From contig CAXKWD010000002.1 in the NCBI GenBank assembly GCA_964059195.1, forward strand, positions 148,135,042 to 148,199,041: a stretch of DNA of 64,000 nt, written 5' to 3'. The DNA is from Ectobius pallidus. Taxonomy: Eukaryota > Arthropoda > Insecta > Blattodea > Ectobiidae. Shown piece after piece: positions 32,603-44,872 of this stretch (the stretch's first letter is position 1; every line of letters starts with the position of its first letter). The notes under the pieces were generated by a model. It ran no database searches. It was not told the origin of the DNA and saw nothing but the letters and a program-made list of their open reading frames with translations. Made by a program: the position numbers and the translations under genes.

Positions 32603-33123
32603 TGTTGTTGATCAAATTCTCTTAGCCAGAGAAATTGCTCTTAAGATGAGTCAATTTTAATGATACGGATGAGAGAATTTTCTCTTTACTCGGAGTAAAA
32701 AGTAATTTCTCATCTTTATTCATACGACCCATTGTTTCCAAAAGCTGCTTCATCCACAGGGATATTTGTAGCAGATGGCGCGTTTTCCATCGTCGTTCTT
32801 TTGGTTCCTAAACAAGCCTCATGCCATGTTATAAGTAGTATTTTGCATTTTGTTTGTTTCCAAAACATGCCTCATCCTTGACTGTAATTGAGACGAATTT
32901 AAAATACAAAAGGTAAATTAATTATTTAAGTCACTCTTGTGCAAACCTGACACTACATTAATTTGAATAATGTATATAATTTTTCTCCCAATTAAACCAC
33001 TCATTGTTGTTGTGGTAACTCCATATTACTGGCTTTTAATAACGTTCTTAAAGCTGTTTAGTATTAGTCTGTGGCTGGAAAAAAATTATTCTTAATTAAT
33101 AAACGAAAGTAAATTTCTAATAA
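32603..33123. other. host sequence between two transposons
   Basis: The first 130 bp continue the GAGAAATTGCTC-type sequence interrupted at 28,830 and end TTTATTCATACGACCC at 32,730. The words TTGTTTCCAAAAGCTGCTTCATCC (32,735) and TTGTTTCCAAAACATGCC (32,857) are tandemly related, and a third relative lies at 43,831. No gene seen. Confidence 0.4.
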
Positions 33124-35038
33124 ATGGAGCACAATGAGAGTATAGTATACAGAGAAGGAAGAGGAAGACAAAAAAGGTCCGTAATAAGAAGTCTTGGGCA
33201 AAGGAAAAAGCAAAAGATAAAAGGCAAGGTTATATTTACAGTCATCTTGGAATCATTGTACCATGTTGATTATTAGAATTGTCGGTAGGATGCAATGATG
33301 TTAATAATGAAAATTTACTTGTCCAGATACAAGTCAAAATCACTGCCTGGAAAACCAAACTGCGAACATAAAAAACAACATTTGCAATGTAATGATGTAT
33401 CTCTGCTAGACGTTAGACGTTTCCATGAGGGGTTTTACTCAACACATGATAAAATAAGACAAGACTCTTTCCTGCTAAAATACACATCGCAACAGGCTCC
33501 TCAACGAAGGCGTCCTAGTAACAAAATGGGCCCTCCAAAGAATTTAACTATCAGCTATTTCATGAGAACAAGGTCAAAAAGGTGTTGTTCAAGTATATGC
33601 AAAGTTTTTTCTATCGGTACTGGGTATCTCCAAAGGAAGAGTCCAGGGAGTAAGCAAACGACATTTCAAGATGGGGGAACCTCCTAAAGAGAGTCGTGGT
33701 GGTGACAGACTATGCGTAAAGTACATGAGTAGAAGAATGAATGTGAGGGCTTATATAAAAAAATGACACTGTGTTGAATCACACTACACACGCGCTAAAA
33801 GTGAAAGACAGTACCTCCCAAGCTATTACAGTGTGAGAAAACTTTGGAAAGCCTACAATGAAACAAATGAAGAGGCTCTTCAAGTTAAATATCATTTCTT
33901 TTGGAATATATTTATGAAGGACTTTAACATAAGTTTCAATACACCTGCAACAGACGCATGCTCAGAGTGTTTAAGGCTAAAATCCTTATTAAGTACAGAA
34001 AGACAAAGTGACAAAAAGCAAGAACTAATTACTAAGTACAGAGTTCACAAAATGAAAGCCAAAACCTTTTATGATTTGTTAAAATCCGATGACGATGGTG
34101 TATTCAAAATTTCATTTGACTGCCAAAAAAACCAGGTGCTCCCACAAGTTTCAGACCAGGCCACATACTATTCGCGACAACTTTATCAATATAATATGAC
34201 CATTTGTGAAGGGAGTTCTAAAAATAAACAGACCAAGGATACTGTCAATATTTTTACTTGGACTGAAGACCAACGTAAGAAGGGTTCAAATGAAATAGCA
34301 TCAATAGTGTACCACTTTCTTTGCTTTAAAGATCTTTCCACGTGTTCATAGCTACAGATTTTTGCTGATGGATGCCCAGGGCAAAACAAAAACATATCCG
34401 TGGTGAGAATGTTAGCCAAATGGCTTGGCGAAAAAAGTCAAAACAAACTACAATCAATTGAGGTAATCTTCCCTATTGTTGGGCATTCTTTCCTCCCCCC
34501 CGATAGGGTTTTTGGACGTATTGAGCGAGAAGTGAAGAAAAGATCAACTATTATTACACCAAAAGACCACACTGAAATATTTTCCCAGTATGGAACTGTT
34601 AAGTCTGTTGGTACGGAAGTGCCAGTTCATGATTGGAAAACCTCAGTAGCCGATATTGTGATACGTCCAGGGCAACTTCATTTTAAATTTGCTCAATCAA
34701 AAAGGCTGATTTCGAGGAAAACAAAATCTAAAAACATCGTAATAAAGGGCGAAGTTCATTACAGATCTGACTTAACAGAATTCAAGCCATTCCTTAAGAA
34801 AGGGCAAACTTTACACTTGTTGCAGCCTCCAGTGTTACCAGCCAAAGTCACCATTAAGAAAGAAAAGCTTGAAGACGTTAACAAATTGTTGAAGAGTCAT
34901 TTTGGAGAGGGCTGGTGTCAAAATGAAAAGCTAGAATACTACAGAAATGTTCTAACAAGTAATGTGGATGTTATAGAAGAAGAAGATGAGGAAGAAAATG
35001 GAGGAAACTTAGAAGAATCAGAGGATCTAAGGATTTAA
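33124..35038 (+). pseudogene. DUF7869-type transposase remnant
   Basis: It begins near ATG 33,124 (lysine/arginine-rich start). Fragments include 33,295-33,687 (cysteine/histidine-containing; LDVRRFHEGFYS), 33,833-34,351 (ACSECLRLKSLL; FKISFDCQKN with a candidate catalytic Asp), and 34,400-35,038 with GHSFLPPDRVFG, the signature of the DUF7869 family, and a C-terminal acidic tail. The middle Asp lies in IFADGCPGQNKN at about 34,362, just after an in-frame TAG at 34,349. A frameshift lies near 33,700. The family is found in animal transposons; the copy is inactive. Its right flank is broken by the insertion at 35,151. Confidence 0.75.
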
Positions 35039-35737
35039 ATTGTCAAAGAACAGGCATATAATTAGTATGCATTTGTTTTAAAGGAAGGCAGTTTGCTGTT
35101 CTTTAATAAATAGGAAGTAGAAAATAGCAGTGTTATTCTATTTGCAACAAGGGTCATTCCATGTCAAATCATCCAATAATTTGGGCAAATGTAACCCACC
35201 ATCACCGATTTTGATGAAATTTGTTACACAGTTTCTCTGATTGGTTAAATGAAAATTTCCAAAATTTCAGTCTCGTTGGTGAAATAGTTTTTGAGCTATT
35301 TAAGCCCAAACATGAGTAGAATTCAACCAAAATTGGCGTGCGACACTGGGCTGCAGTGGGGACACATTGATCTAAGTTTCCTGATATCTCAGGAACTAAC
35401 AATGATAAAAGAACAATTTCTTTTTTAAATTACTCACCAGATATTAAAGTATGAAGAAAATGCATTGCAGTGAAGTAATCAGACGGATACAATTTTTGAA
35501 ATACATTTAAAGTTAAAAATCTTGTTCCAATTTATGTTGAAAATAGGTTACATGTAAATCCAATATACCAAGAAAGGCAGAGGGCAGAGCAAGCTGATAT
35601 TTTTTATACACATTCACCAAGTGGTCTGCATTACTGACACAAAAAATCTTTTTGGCTTTCTCTCTGCTTTCTGAGTTATTGCTGTAAATATAAAAAATAC
35701 TGATATAAGAATTCAACATAACAAAAACCCAATTATT

Positions 35738-36430
35738 AGGTAGATTTCAAAGAAAAATCTACCTATTGCAATGCATACCATGTCATGATTTACGAAAAAT
35801 TCTTTCATATCTTTACGTTTCATGCTCCCCTAAGTACGAAACCACCGCCCGTTCAAAAAAAAAATTTGTGATATTTATATATATATATATCTTTACACGC
35901 CAGCGGCCGTAATTTTGAAGATATTTGAACCAAATTTTAATATGTTATTTCTAGGCCCAATAGTTCGGACAAGTTCGTTAATAAGCAAAATTGGCCCAAG
36001 GGGGTGGTCGGGGGAGGGGGTTGAAATTTTAAAACATTTTTATCTCGGCTCCTATGAAGTATAGAGGGAAACTGCATGAATAAATTAGAGTACTCCCTAT
36101 GGAGTTCACAGTGACACCAACGATTCGGGGGTTTTGGGGGTACGAGTGGGGGTGGGGGGATGGAAATTCGAAATTTTTGAAACCACGTCTTGTGGGGTAC
36201 CAATGAAAAGCTCTTGATGAGTACTCTACAAATCAATAACTAGTTTCTCGATAGCTCTCATTTAAGGCGAGATTTGAATGTTTGAAAAGTGATCTTTCCT
36301 CTTTTTTGCAATTATTATTGCGGGTTTGTCATGCCAAGGCTAAAGAAGAAGAGTGCTATGCAGCAACAGTAAATTAAACCGAAAGCACTTTGAAATCTAC
36401 CTCAGCATGTAGGCTTGCCTAAAGGGATTT
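35738..36430. mobile_element. insertion of about 0.7 kb in the left terminus
   Basis: It is absent from the matching right terminus (43,235-43,255), which defines it. It starts AGGTAGATTTCAAAG and has the inverse CTTTGAAATCTACCT at 36,388-36,402, about 28 bp before the right border. The interior has G-runs and no known coding sequence. Borders are uncertain by a few bases. Confidence 0.6.
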
Positions 36431-36527
36431 TTCTGCTTAAATTTGTCTTACCTTGTCTAACGTGCAGAACTGTGAACAGAAAGCCAACTGTCCTCACATG
36501 ACCTCATGTCAGTCTTCGAAAATATAT

Positions 36528-37798
36528 GGGTGATTCTTCAAATACGGGAAAATTTGTGTTCCGGAGTGATATTTCCCTTCAAATTCAACTTTAAAGAAAA
36601 ATTAAAATAAAAGTTTGTTTCTACTACTCCCATACTACAACTATCAGTTTGAAATGTCACTAACTTTAAATTCTGATATTCCAAAATCGAATTTTATTCA
36701 ATGAAATGTCATCGACATGCCCTGTCCCAAACCTCGGTTTTGTATATTCTAATGCATTTTTCCACAAAACAAAATGTTATTTCCTTTTCAACTTTTTTTC
36801 CTGTCAATGAGTATGAATGGGTGAAGAATATTAACCCCTAAAAAATAAAATGAAATAAAATTGTCACCCCACCTAATGAACATAAAGAATGTCCCAAGGG
36901 TTTTTGGTCATCCACATGGCTGAAAAGAATGGAATTTTTTCTGCAGAAATGAGAAATTTGTAAAACTGGCAACAGTGTTAGAAAGTCAACAGGGCAGCTT
37001 GTGGTTGAATTGTAAGGTTGAATTTTATCTTGCTTACAAACAGTTTGGGATTAACAAAGGACTTTGTATCATTTTCAAGAAAAACGTTTTTATTCCCCGT
37101 CATTAACATGGCTTCTAGAAAGTAGGCAGAAAGTGAATATTAATTAATTTTGATTATGCACTATGATAAACCTTCCAATTCAAAGTACCTGACTGAAGTT
37201 GAGCCTACAGAGGTTTAGAAATGGCTTGCTGAGACCACTTAAACTCCTTTTTTGTCATCCACATGCCTGATTTTTGTGTCATCCACATGTCTCATGAAGG
37301 GGTATGTGGATAAATCTCAAGTCATGTAGATGATAAATGTAGGATACTATTGTGTTTGCGGTGTCTGTGACCTGTACTTAAGATCTTAAAACTGATTAAA
37401 TGAATTTCTGCTTGATTCCCCCCTCCCCCAAAACCATAAAAACACAGTCTCGTTAAAATTACATTAATTCCGGAGTATGCACACAAATTTGCAAATTCGA
37501 TGCAAAATCAACTGAAGTATGCTGAGAAAAATATGAAATCACATAAAGAAAAGCAGATTGTTGCCAAACTTAGTCATTAATGTGGCCTTCTGCCATCCAC
37601 ATGTACACGGATGTCATCCACATGGCTTTAAAAAAATAAAGAAATTAAAATAAAATAAAAATATAAACATTTAAGCTCTGCTGGTGTCATATTATAATCA
37701 AGTAAGTTAACCCCTGAAGTATTTTTGAGATTTTTTAAACAAAGTAAAAAATTTGAATTTTACACACTCCAAATTTTCTCGTATTTGAAGAATCACCC
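36528..37798. mobile_element. 1,271-bp MITE with GGG/CCC termini, TSD ATAT
   Basis: Termini GGGTGATTCTTCAAATACG and CGTATTTGAAGAATCACCC are inverted repeats, flanked by ATAT (36,524-36,527 and 37,799-37,802). The empty site is visible in the right arm near 43,142. The interior has no coding sequence and repeats TCATCCACATG-type words at least five times (about 36,909, 37,256, 37,275, 37,596 and 37,613). Confidence 0.85.
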
Positions 37799-38040
37799 AT
37801 ATATGTTCTTCCTGAACTGGTTGTCACTGGAGTTCCTAAAACACACAGGATGTGTGCAAAAGGGATGTTACATTCATCGTCAGGTGAAGGCCAATAAAAT
37901 GAACCTGCTGGACCATTTGGATGCATAAAACGGACTGATACATCTCCTTCGTGGTTGATCTTTTCTATAATTCCAACATACCACTTTAAATCATACACAC
38001 AAGCCACGTAACACTGGGTATGAATTTGCCCTCTCATAGT
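37799..38040 (-). repeat. antisense copy of the transposase C-terminus within the left terminus
   Basis: The reverse frame (CYVACVYDLKWYVGIIEKIN... to TTSSGRTY) nearly duplicates 42,924-43,143 on the plus strand. It is part of the long inverted terminus, not a separate gene. Confidence 0.85.
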
Positions 38041-38071
38041 AAACCAGCCTACGCAAAGAGTAAAATCAGTA

Positions 38072-41000
38072 TTGCAGAGTAAAGTGCCAAGTTTTCTAAG
38101 CTATGATATTAAAGGCAACGCTTCTGATGACAGTGACAGTGATGTGGACCGTATGTTAAAGCAAAAAGCAGAAGATTTGGATGAACTTGTTAATTTAATT
38201 AAACAGAAACTACCAACTGTAAACCGTCAAACCAAAATTCAAATATTAACAATGGTTCCTCCATCTTGGTCTAGAAAAAAGTGTCCCAAGAATTTAATGT
38301 TTCTGAATATATGGTGCGTCAGGCAAGAAAACTGCTAAAAGAAAAGGGTGTTTTGTCTGTTCCTGAACCACGACATGGGAAAACACTTCCAGCAGAAACT
38401 GTGAATCTTGTTGTTGAATTCTTCCAGGATGACCAGTATTCCAGGCAAATGCCAGACATGAAAGACAAAGTTAGTATAGCAAAAAATTTTCATATGCAGA
38501 AGAGACTTATTCTGAGCAATCTGAAGGAACTATATGAGGAGTTTAAAAGAAGATATCCCAGTGCTGCAGTAGGATTTTCAAAATTTTGTACTCTTCGTCC
38601 AAAGTGGTGTGTTCTTGCAGGATCTTCTGGAACCAATTCAGTGTGTGTATGCACTATGCACCAAAATGTTGTACTTTTGATTTATGCCATACAATTAGAA
38701 CAAACCTACCAAGATTTAATAAATATTTTGGTATGCAGTAAGGAGAGTCCAGAATGTATGTTGCGCAGGTGTGAGAATTGTCCAGAAAGTTCAACATTAA
38801 AGACCACGTTAATTTCAAAATTTCAAGAATATGACCCTATCGATGAAATTGAATAATACCAGTGGGTAACAGTAGACAGAACTAGTGATGGGAACCATTC
38901 GAATGAATTCATTCGAAATATTCGATTGTTAAAATCATTCGAAATGTTCGAGATGTTAAAAAAATCATTCGAATGATTTTGCTCTCTCCAGACTAGGGTT
39001 AGAGCGCTTCGCTTACTGAACTGAAATGTGAAAGCGAATGAATTCATTCGAATGCTTCTTCAACCTCTCGGAAACTGGCTTCTCGGCTCGTTCTCTCGTT
39101 CATTCGATTGTTTTCGTGTTCCATCGTGTCCCAGTTAGTAACTTCCGTCTCTCCCATTCCAAGCACGGATGGCATGACGCAGAGCTAGAAGGTTTATTTT
39201 CATGAGTTTCAACCCCAGGCTACAAAATATATTTTGATAATAAAATAGCCGTTCTCACGAATATTAAAAAGCACAATTTTTCGCAGATTGTTCCTATTTT
39301 ACATCCATCATTAGCTTCTACATGAAGCATATGCATTCTCAAATGGATTATTTATTTGATTAATTACCGTATGTTATGAATTATGGTATTAAATACAGCC
39401 ATTCAAATTTTTATATTTGATACATTTATAAGATTTTTAAGCAGTACCAACTGCAATCGGTCACATTAGCTATTTACATAAATACATATCTTCAACAACC
39501 TAAGCTATGAGTATTTACAATCTTACAAAGTTAATTATACCAGTCAAAATTAATATTCTAAGTTATACGTACTAATGCCATAGCCTAAGTGACACTAAAT
39601 GAATAAAATATACTTACATATCACACATGTAATACTTACAACCATATTGATATACTTTTGATAGCAATATTTAAAGCTTTAACTCTATATACTTTCAAGT
39701 TCTTGGCGGAATGTAGAATTGGAAGGAATATTTTGACACGAAATCCATAAACCGTTTATATAACGTACACGTTTGGAGGATTCAGTGGTTCTTTAATTAT
39801 TGACTCGAGATCAGATTACTTAAGCAGGAGGCAACATGTTGTTTAGAGTCAATTTAGATATCAATCATAATTAATAATTCTATACCACATTGAACTGTTG
39901 AATTAGTTAACTGAGACATGTTCCAATTACCTCCATATTTTAGAAATTATCTAAGTAAGAGCATATTTTCCGCGACAAACTGTAATATGAGTATACTAAT
40001 GTAACCTTTTCACTTCTGTTGTTTCTACTGTTTTTGTCTAAAGATCTGCAGTGTTCCAACATGTCAGAGAACTGGCAACATCTAATTTATTTTAATGGTA
40101 TTGCCACCAAAGTGGGAATGCTTGCATTTTTTCCCTTTTAAAATCTTCAAAAAAATCATCCGCCCCTGAAGGGTTGTGTTCAGAAGGTGAATGGACTTGC
40201 AGTCTTTTCAATTTCCACATCCTAATAAAGGGGAAAAAAATTAGGAAGAAAGGAAGGAAAAAAACCAGACTGCTCTCACCCCATCGCCAACCTACATGTG
40301 CTCAATCACGGCTCAATTTACTCAGGCTTTGCAGAGACCTTGAATTGCTTTTGTTGGTTCCTAATTATACAAGAAAATTATATATAAAACAACAAACATA
40401 CATCTTTATAAAATTAATAATTATTGAGATACAGATTAAAGAGCCACGACCTATAGTGCATGAAAATAGCATTGTACTAAACGTTATTCTACTGTTTATT
40501 AACTGAAATGTTCGTTCTTGTCTTGTTTTGATTCTTTGTCTTTGAACAGTTATGTCTGCATTTATGCAAAAATACTGTAATATGACATAACACTACCTTC
40601 AGTATGCTATTATAACACAGTAATAAAATAAATAGTACTAAATGTGTTTCACATATGGTCTCGCATATGTGTTATTGAATTTCTTAGTTAAACGAACGAT
40701 GTCTACCCTATTAAATAATAATTTGAAATCTTCAGATTTAAATAGATTTGGAGATCTTACCGAATTATAGATATAATTACTTTACAGCATCGCATATAAC
40801 TGACAATATAGTTATTCGGATTTCCGAACGTAATAAAATAAACTGAAGAATACACTGCACATAATCAATTTAATAACTTATTTACCTTAATTACTATTTA
40901 TTAAACTTGAAAATTTGAATGGACCTAATACTAAAATTAGATACATTTCATTTCGTTGTATTCAAATTTTGTCGTGAAAATATATTTGTCTATTTTAGGC

Positions 41001-41103
41001 CTAGTATTGTCTTTTCGTGTATTATATTTATCCTTCCATGCTTTAACTGCATATTACATATTACATCGCTTAATTAGGAGCTTAGGGTATACCAATAAGC
41101 CGT

Positions 41104-41148
<45 letters not shown>

Positions 41149-43213
41149 TAATAATAATCTGTTTCTGTTGTCGTTATGTTCTCTATTCATTGGGATTGAT
41201 AGGCCTATACAGTTATAATGATTATGATAATATGGTATTATTAGGTGAATAGTAACGATAAGTCATGATAAGTAAATGTTCAATCCTTTGTGAATGGGAT
41301 ACTAAAATTAACCTACGACAAATTATTTTTTTATAGTCAAAGATAATGATGCAAACTTATTTTTGTTAGGCTATTAGGATAGTCATATGAGTTTTATTGC
41401 AAGACAAAAGGATTGAATGATATTTTATTTAAAATTGTAAGTCCAAAGAGAAAACTAATATGAACAGATTTTTTGTAATTTATGATTGATTTAAAGCTTT
41501 AAGAACGTGTCTTGAAATTACATAATTTTTACTTTTTCGTAAATTGAAAAGTTAGATTATTTTGTACTTGATCGTATTATGCTTGTTATTATTAAACACC
41601 ACAGGTATGCAAATTCAAATAATAACTACGAAGTTGTCTGGTTATTGCTGCATTAAGCAATTTATATTTGTAGGACTTCAAGAAATTTCATGTTAGGCCT
41701 AATTTACTGTATTTACTACAGCACCTGTTCGAGAATACATGACTAAAATAATAAACATCTCTGGAGGCCGTGTTTGTTGTAAGCTGGCCGCATTGTTCTC
41801 TGCCGGAAATGTGCGCACTAAATTGAAATCTACCCGCTTTCGAATGCCAATGAAGTGAAGTGAGTGAGAACGGAAGATTCATTCGAAAAATATTGACGCT
41901 AGCGAATGAACATCTCGTAGGTTGCATGTAACTATCCCTCTATGAACAAAACACTTCGAATGATTTCATTCGAAATATTCATTCGAAATGTTTAGTTCTG
42001 CATTCGAATGATCATTCGATTGTTAAAATCATTCGATTTTTCCCATCACTAGACAGAACAGAGCTGCTGAAGATGACTTCCACAGTCGAAGAATGCATTG
42101 ATTTGTTGGTTGCTAAAATTGAGAAGCTAATTCCTCATTCTTATGTAACAAAAGCTCAATCAACATTTTTCAAAACATTGAAGGAGATGCTTCATCCAGA
42201 CACTGCTCTTGTGCTGCTGGACTTCAGTAAAAATTATTCTTTTGTAATTCAAGATGAGGCTCAAGGTTATCACTGGACTCACGGTGCATGTACAGTTCAT
42301 CCTGTTGCCATTTACTACAAAACAGACAATGATGATTCACCAATGACCTCAAGTCATTGCTTCATTTCAGATAACCTGGACCATGATGTTGGAATGGTAC
42401 ACAAAATTCAGCAAGAAACAACAGCGTAGGCCTATATCAAAACGAATTTTCAAAATGTCAAGAAAATTCACTATTTCTCAGATGGTTGTGCAGGGCAATA
42501 TAAGAACTGTAACAACTTTATCAATTTGTGCCATCACAAAAATGATTTCGACATTTCAGCATCATGGTCTTTTTTTGCAACAAGTCATGGCAAGTCTACC
42601 TGTGATGGCATAGGTGGCATCTAGTCTTCAGCGCCCACAAAAAGAGCAAATATTAACAGCAGTTGACATGTACGACTTCTGTTCCAGAAGCATTGAAAAC
42701 ATTCATTTTCACTTCATTTCCAAAACTGAAATGAGTGACACACGAGCCAAGCTCCATACAAGGTTTGCTAAAGCAAAAACCATCCCTGGCACACATAGTT
42801 TCCACAGTTTTGTTCCCTTATCAACTTCCAAAATAGCTATGAAAAGAACAAGCCTGGATGATCGTCACTCTTTAACTTTTGACTTTTGTTGTGACGAAAC
42901 AGAAATTCTTAAACAAATTCATACCCCGTGTTACGTGGATTGTGTGTATGATTTAAAGTGGTATGTTGGAATTATAGAAAAGATCAACCACGAAGAAATA
43001 GATGTATCAGTCCGTTTTATGCATCCAAATGGTCCAGCAGGTTCATTTTATTGGCATTCACCTGACAATGAATGTAACGTCCCTTTTGCACACATCCTGT
43101 GTGTTTTAGGAACTCCAGTGACAACCAGTTCAGGAAGAACATATATATTTTCGAAGACTGACATGAGGTCATGTGAGGACAGGTGGCTTTCTGTTCACAG
43201 TTCTGCACGTTAG
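38072..43213 (+). pseudogene. Sola-like transposase, N-terminally truncated and split by a hAT element
   Basis: Segments: 38,072-38,856 (frameshift near 38,282; IQILTMVPPSWSRK, then KWCVLAGSSGTNSVCVCTMHQN and the Cys-rich CENCPESS), a 3.2-kb hAT insertion, 42,060-42,429 with LLDFSKNYSFVIQDEAQ (first Asp), shifted frames near 42,470 with FSDGCAGQYKN (second Asp) and 42,590 with STCDGIGG (third), and 42,614-43,213 to the end. The N-terminal cysteine region is missing because the left inverted terminus has taken its place. It is homologous along its length to the intact protein at 29,622-31,985. Confidence 0.85.
38883..42051. mobile_element. 3,169-bp hAT element, non-autonomous, TSD GACAGAAC
   Basis: The 8-bp duplication GACAGAAC (38,875-38,882 and 42,052-42,059) and termini TAGTGATGGGAA and TTCCCATCACTA define it. 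Both subterminal 200 bp are crowded with ATTCGAAT/CATTCGAA words in both orientations, probably transposase-binding sites. The interior is AT-rich, with an (AAT)n run at 41,105-41,157 and no transposase; open frames at 40,174-40,506 and 40,956-41,252 have no domains. Confidence 0.88.
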
Positions 43214-43807
43214 ACAAGGTAGCCTAAGACAAATAAGCAGAATAATTGGGTTTTTGTCATGTTGAATTCTTATATCAGTATTTTTTACATTTACAGCAAT
43301 AACTCAGAAAGCAGAGAGAAAGCCAAAAAGATTTTTTGTGTCAGTAATGCAGACCACTTGGTGAATGTGTATAAAAAATATCAGCTTGCTCTGCCCTCTG
43401 CCTTTCTTGGTATATTGGATTTACATGTAACCTATTTTCAACATAAATTGGAACAAGATTTTTAACTTTAAATGTGTTTCAAAAATTGTATCCGTCTGAT
43501 TGCATTTTTTTTCATACTTTAATATCTGGTGAGTAATTTAAAAAAAAAATTGTTCTTTTATCATTGTTAGTTCCTGAGATATCAGGAAACTTAGATCAAT
43601 GTGTCCCCACTGCAGCTCAGTGTCGCACGCCAATTTTGGTTGAATTCTACTCATGTTTGGGCTTAAATAGCTCAAAAACTATTTCACCAACGAGACTGAA
43701 ATTTTGGAACTTTTCATTTAACCAATCAGAGAAACTGTGTACCAAATTTCATCAAAATCGGTGATGGGTTACATGGCCTGGATGAACTGACATGAAATGA
43801 CCCACAA

Positions 43808-43952
43808 ATCATTCCTTATCACTACATGTTGTTTCCAAAAGTGTCTCCATTACCAATTCTGTATCAATAGCAGCATTATCCAATTTTATTTATTTAATTA
43901 CTAAAAAAGTTATTGACCGATTTATTTTTCCTTTTACGTGGACACTACTTAA
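43808..43952. other. host sequence resuming after the ACAA duplication
   Basis: It joins directly to 35,146 when the transposon is removed. It contains TTGTTTCCAAAAGTGTCTCC, related to words at 32,735 and 32,857, suggesting these flank the same older element. Confidence 0.45.
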
Positions 43953-44089
43953 AGGCCCTGTTAACTTAAAATGAAGTGACACTCAGAATAAAGAGTTTGT
44001 TTAGTAAAATACAGCAGTGAAAACCCCATGTTTCTACGATGCTTCGTTCTCGCAAATTCGAAGAAAAACTGATGTGGCTTCCAGCGGAG

Positions 44090-44097
44090 TGACGTCA
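44090..44097. promoter_or_regulatory. CRE-like TGACGTCA in the Kolobok 5' region
   Basis: The same palindrome occurs upstream of the THAP domain of the other Kolobok (59,978-59,985), in a GC-rich context in both. It is a plausible core promoter site for CREB/ATF factors. Confidence 0.45.
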
Positions 44098-44346
44098 GAG
44101 CGCTCTAGCTGCTCACAGCCCGTGCGCCGTCGCTGTAGTTTGATGTGTGGCATCTGTGTAAGTCTCTTGCTAAAAAGCTCAAAGAGATCGGAAAAAATTT
44201 ACCATTACTATTATTGGAAAGACAGCATTGTTAACCACCTATGGTGGTCATGTCAGACTTGTGAAGGGGACGAAACCATGTTGGTTTAAAAATTTCAATC
44301 GGTGTTATTTCATATTTCCAATGTACATAGCTGGATTGGAAATAAC

Positions 44347-44872
44347 TAGGGCTGAAAATCGATTAAAATTTTTAATCGAGTTAATGCTTGATTTTAATCG
44401 ATTAATCGACAAACAAGTCGGTATTTTAAACGAAACCAAAGTGTACATTAAATTTAATATTGTTTTACACGTTTAATAACTACTACACTACAGATAATCA
44501 GAAGAAATCCTGAATTAATTAATACCATTATTAGTTAACTAGTGAAAAAATATATACAAAACTTACATTTCCGGTTACTTTTTCAGCCAAGACTTGAGAC
44601 ACACAAGTTTGTTGACTAAACTACCCTTCATGTTTCTGATTAACGGGAATTGTTTGGACATAATTGCCCGTTAAGGGATTTCATAGGCTAAATTCAAATT
44701 CAAATAGGCCGAATGACACATGATGTGCCAAGGCCGTAGAAGCGAGAGAAAGGAGTTTGGTCATTAGACACATTTCTCGAAAAACGTTTTTCAGAATTCG
44801 ACTAAACCGATTAATCGGAAAATATAATTAATCGACGATTAAATATTTAATCGATTAATCGGTACAGCCCTA
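44347..44872. mobile_element. 526-bp hAT MITE, TSD GAAATAAC
   Basis: Termini TAGGGCTG... and ...CAGCCCTA are flanked by GAAATAAC (44,339-44,346 and 44,873-44,880). The first and last 80 bp are rich in AATCGATTAA/TTAATCGA words. It is non-coding and inserted in the Kolobok coding remnant. Confidence 0.9.

Larger units (their letters stand above)
35151..43803 (+). mobile_element. second Sola-like transposon, broken by three nested insertions, TSD ACAA
   Basis: Termini GGGTCATTCCATGTCAA and GACATGAAATGACCC are flanked by ACAA (35,147-35,150 and 43,804-43,807). Without insertions it would be about 3.5 kb. The inverted termini are very long, about 900 bp, so the left arm carries an antisense copy of the last roughly 95 transposase codons (37,799-38,040). 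Nested in it are a 0.7-kb element (35,738-36,430), a 1.27-kb MITE (36,528-37,798) and a 3.17-kb hAT (38,883-42,051). Confidence 0.85.
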
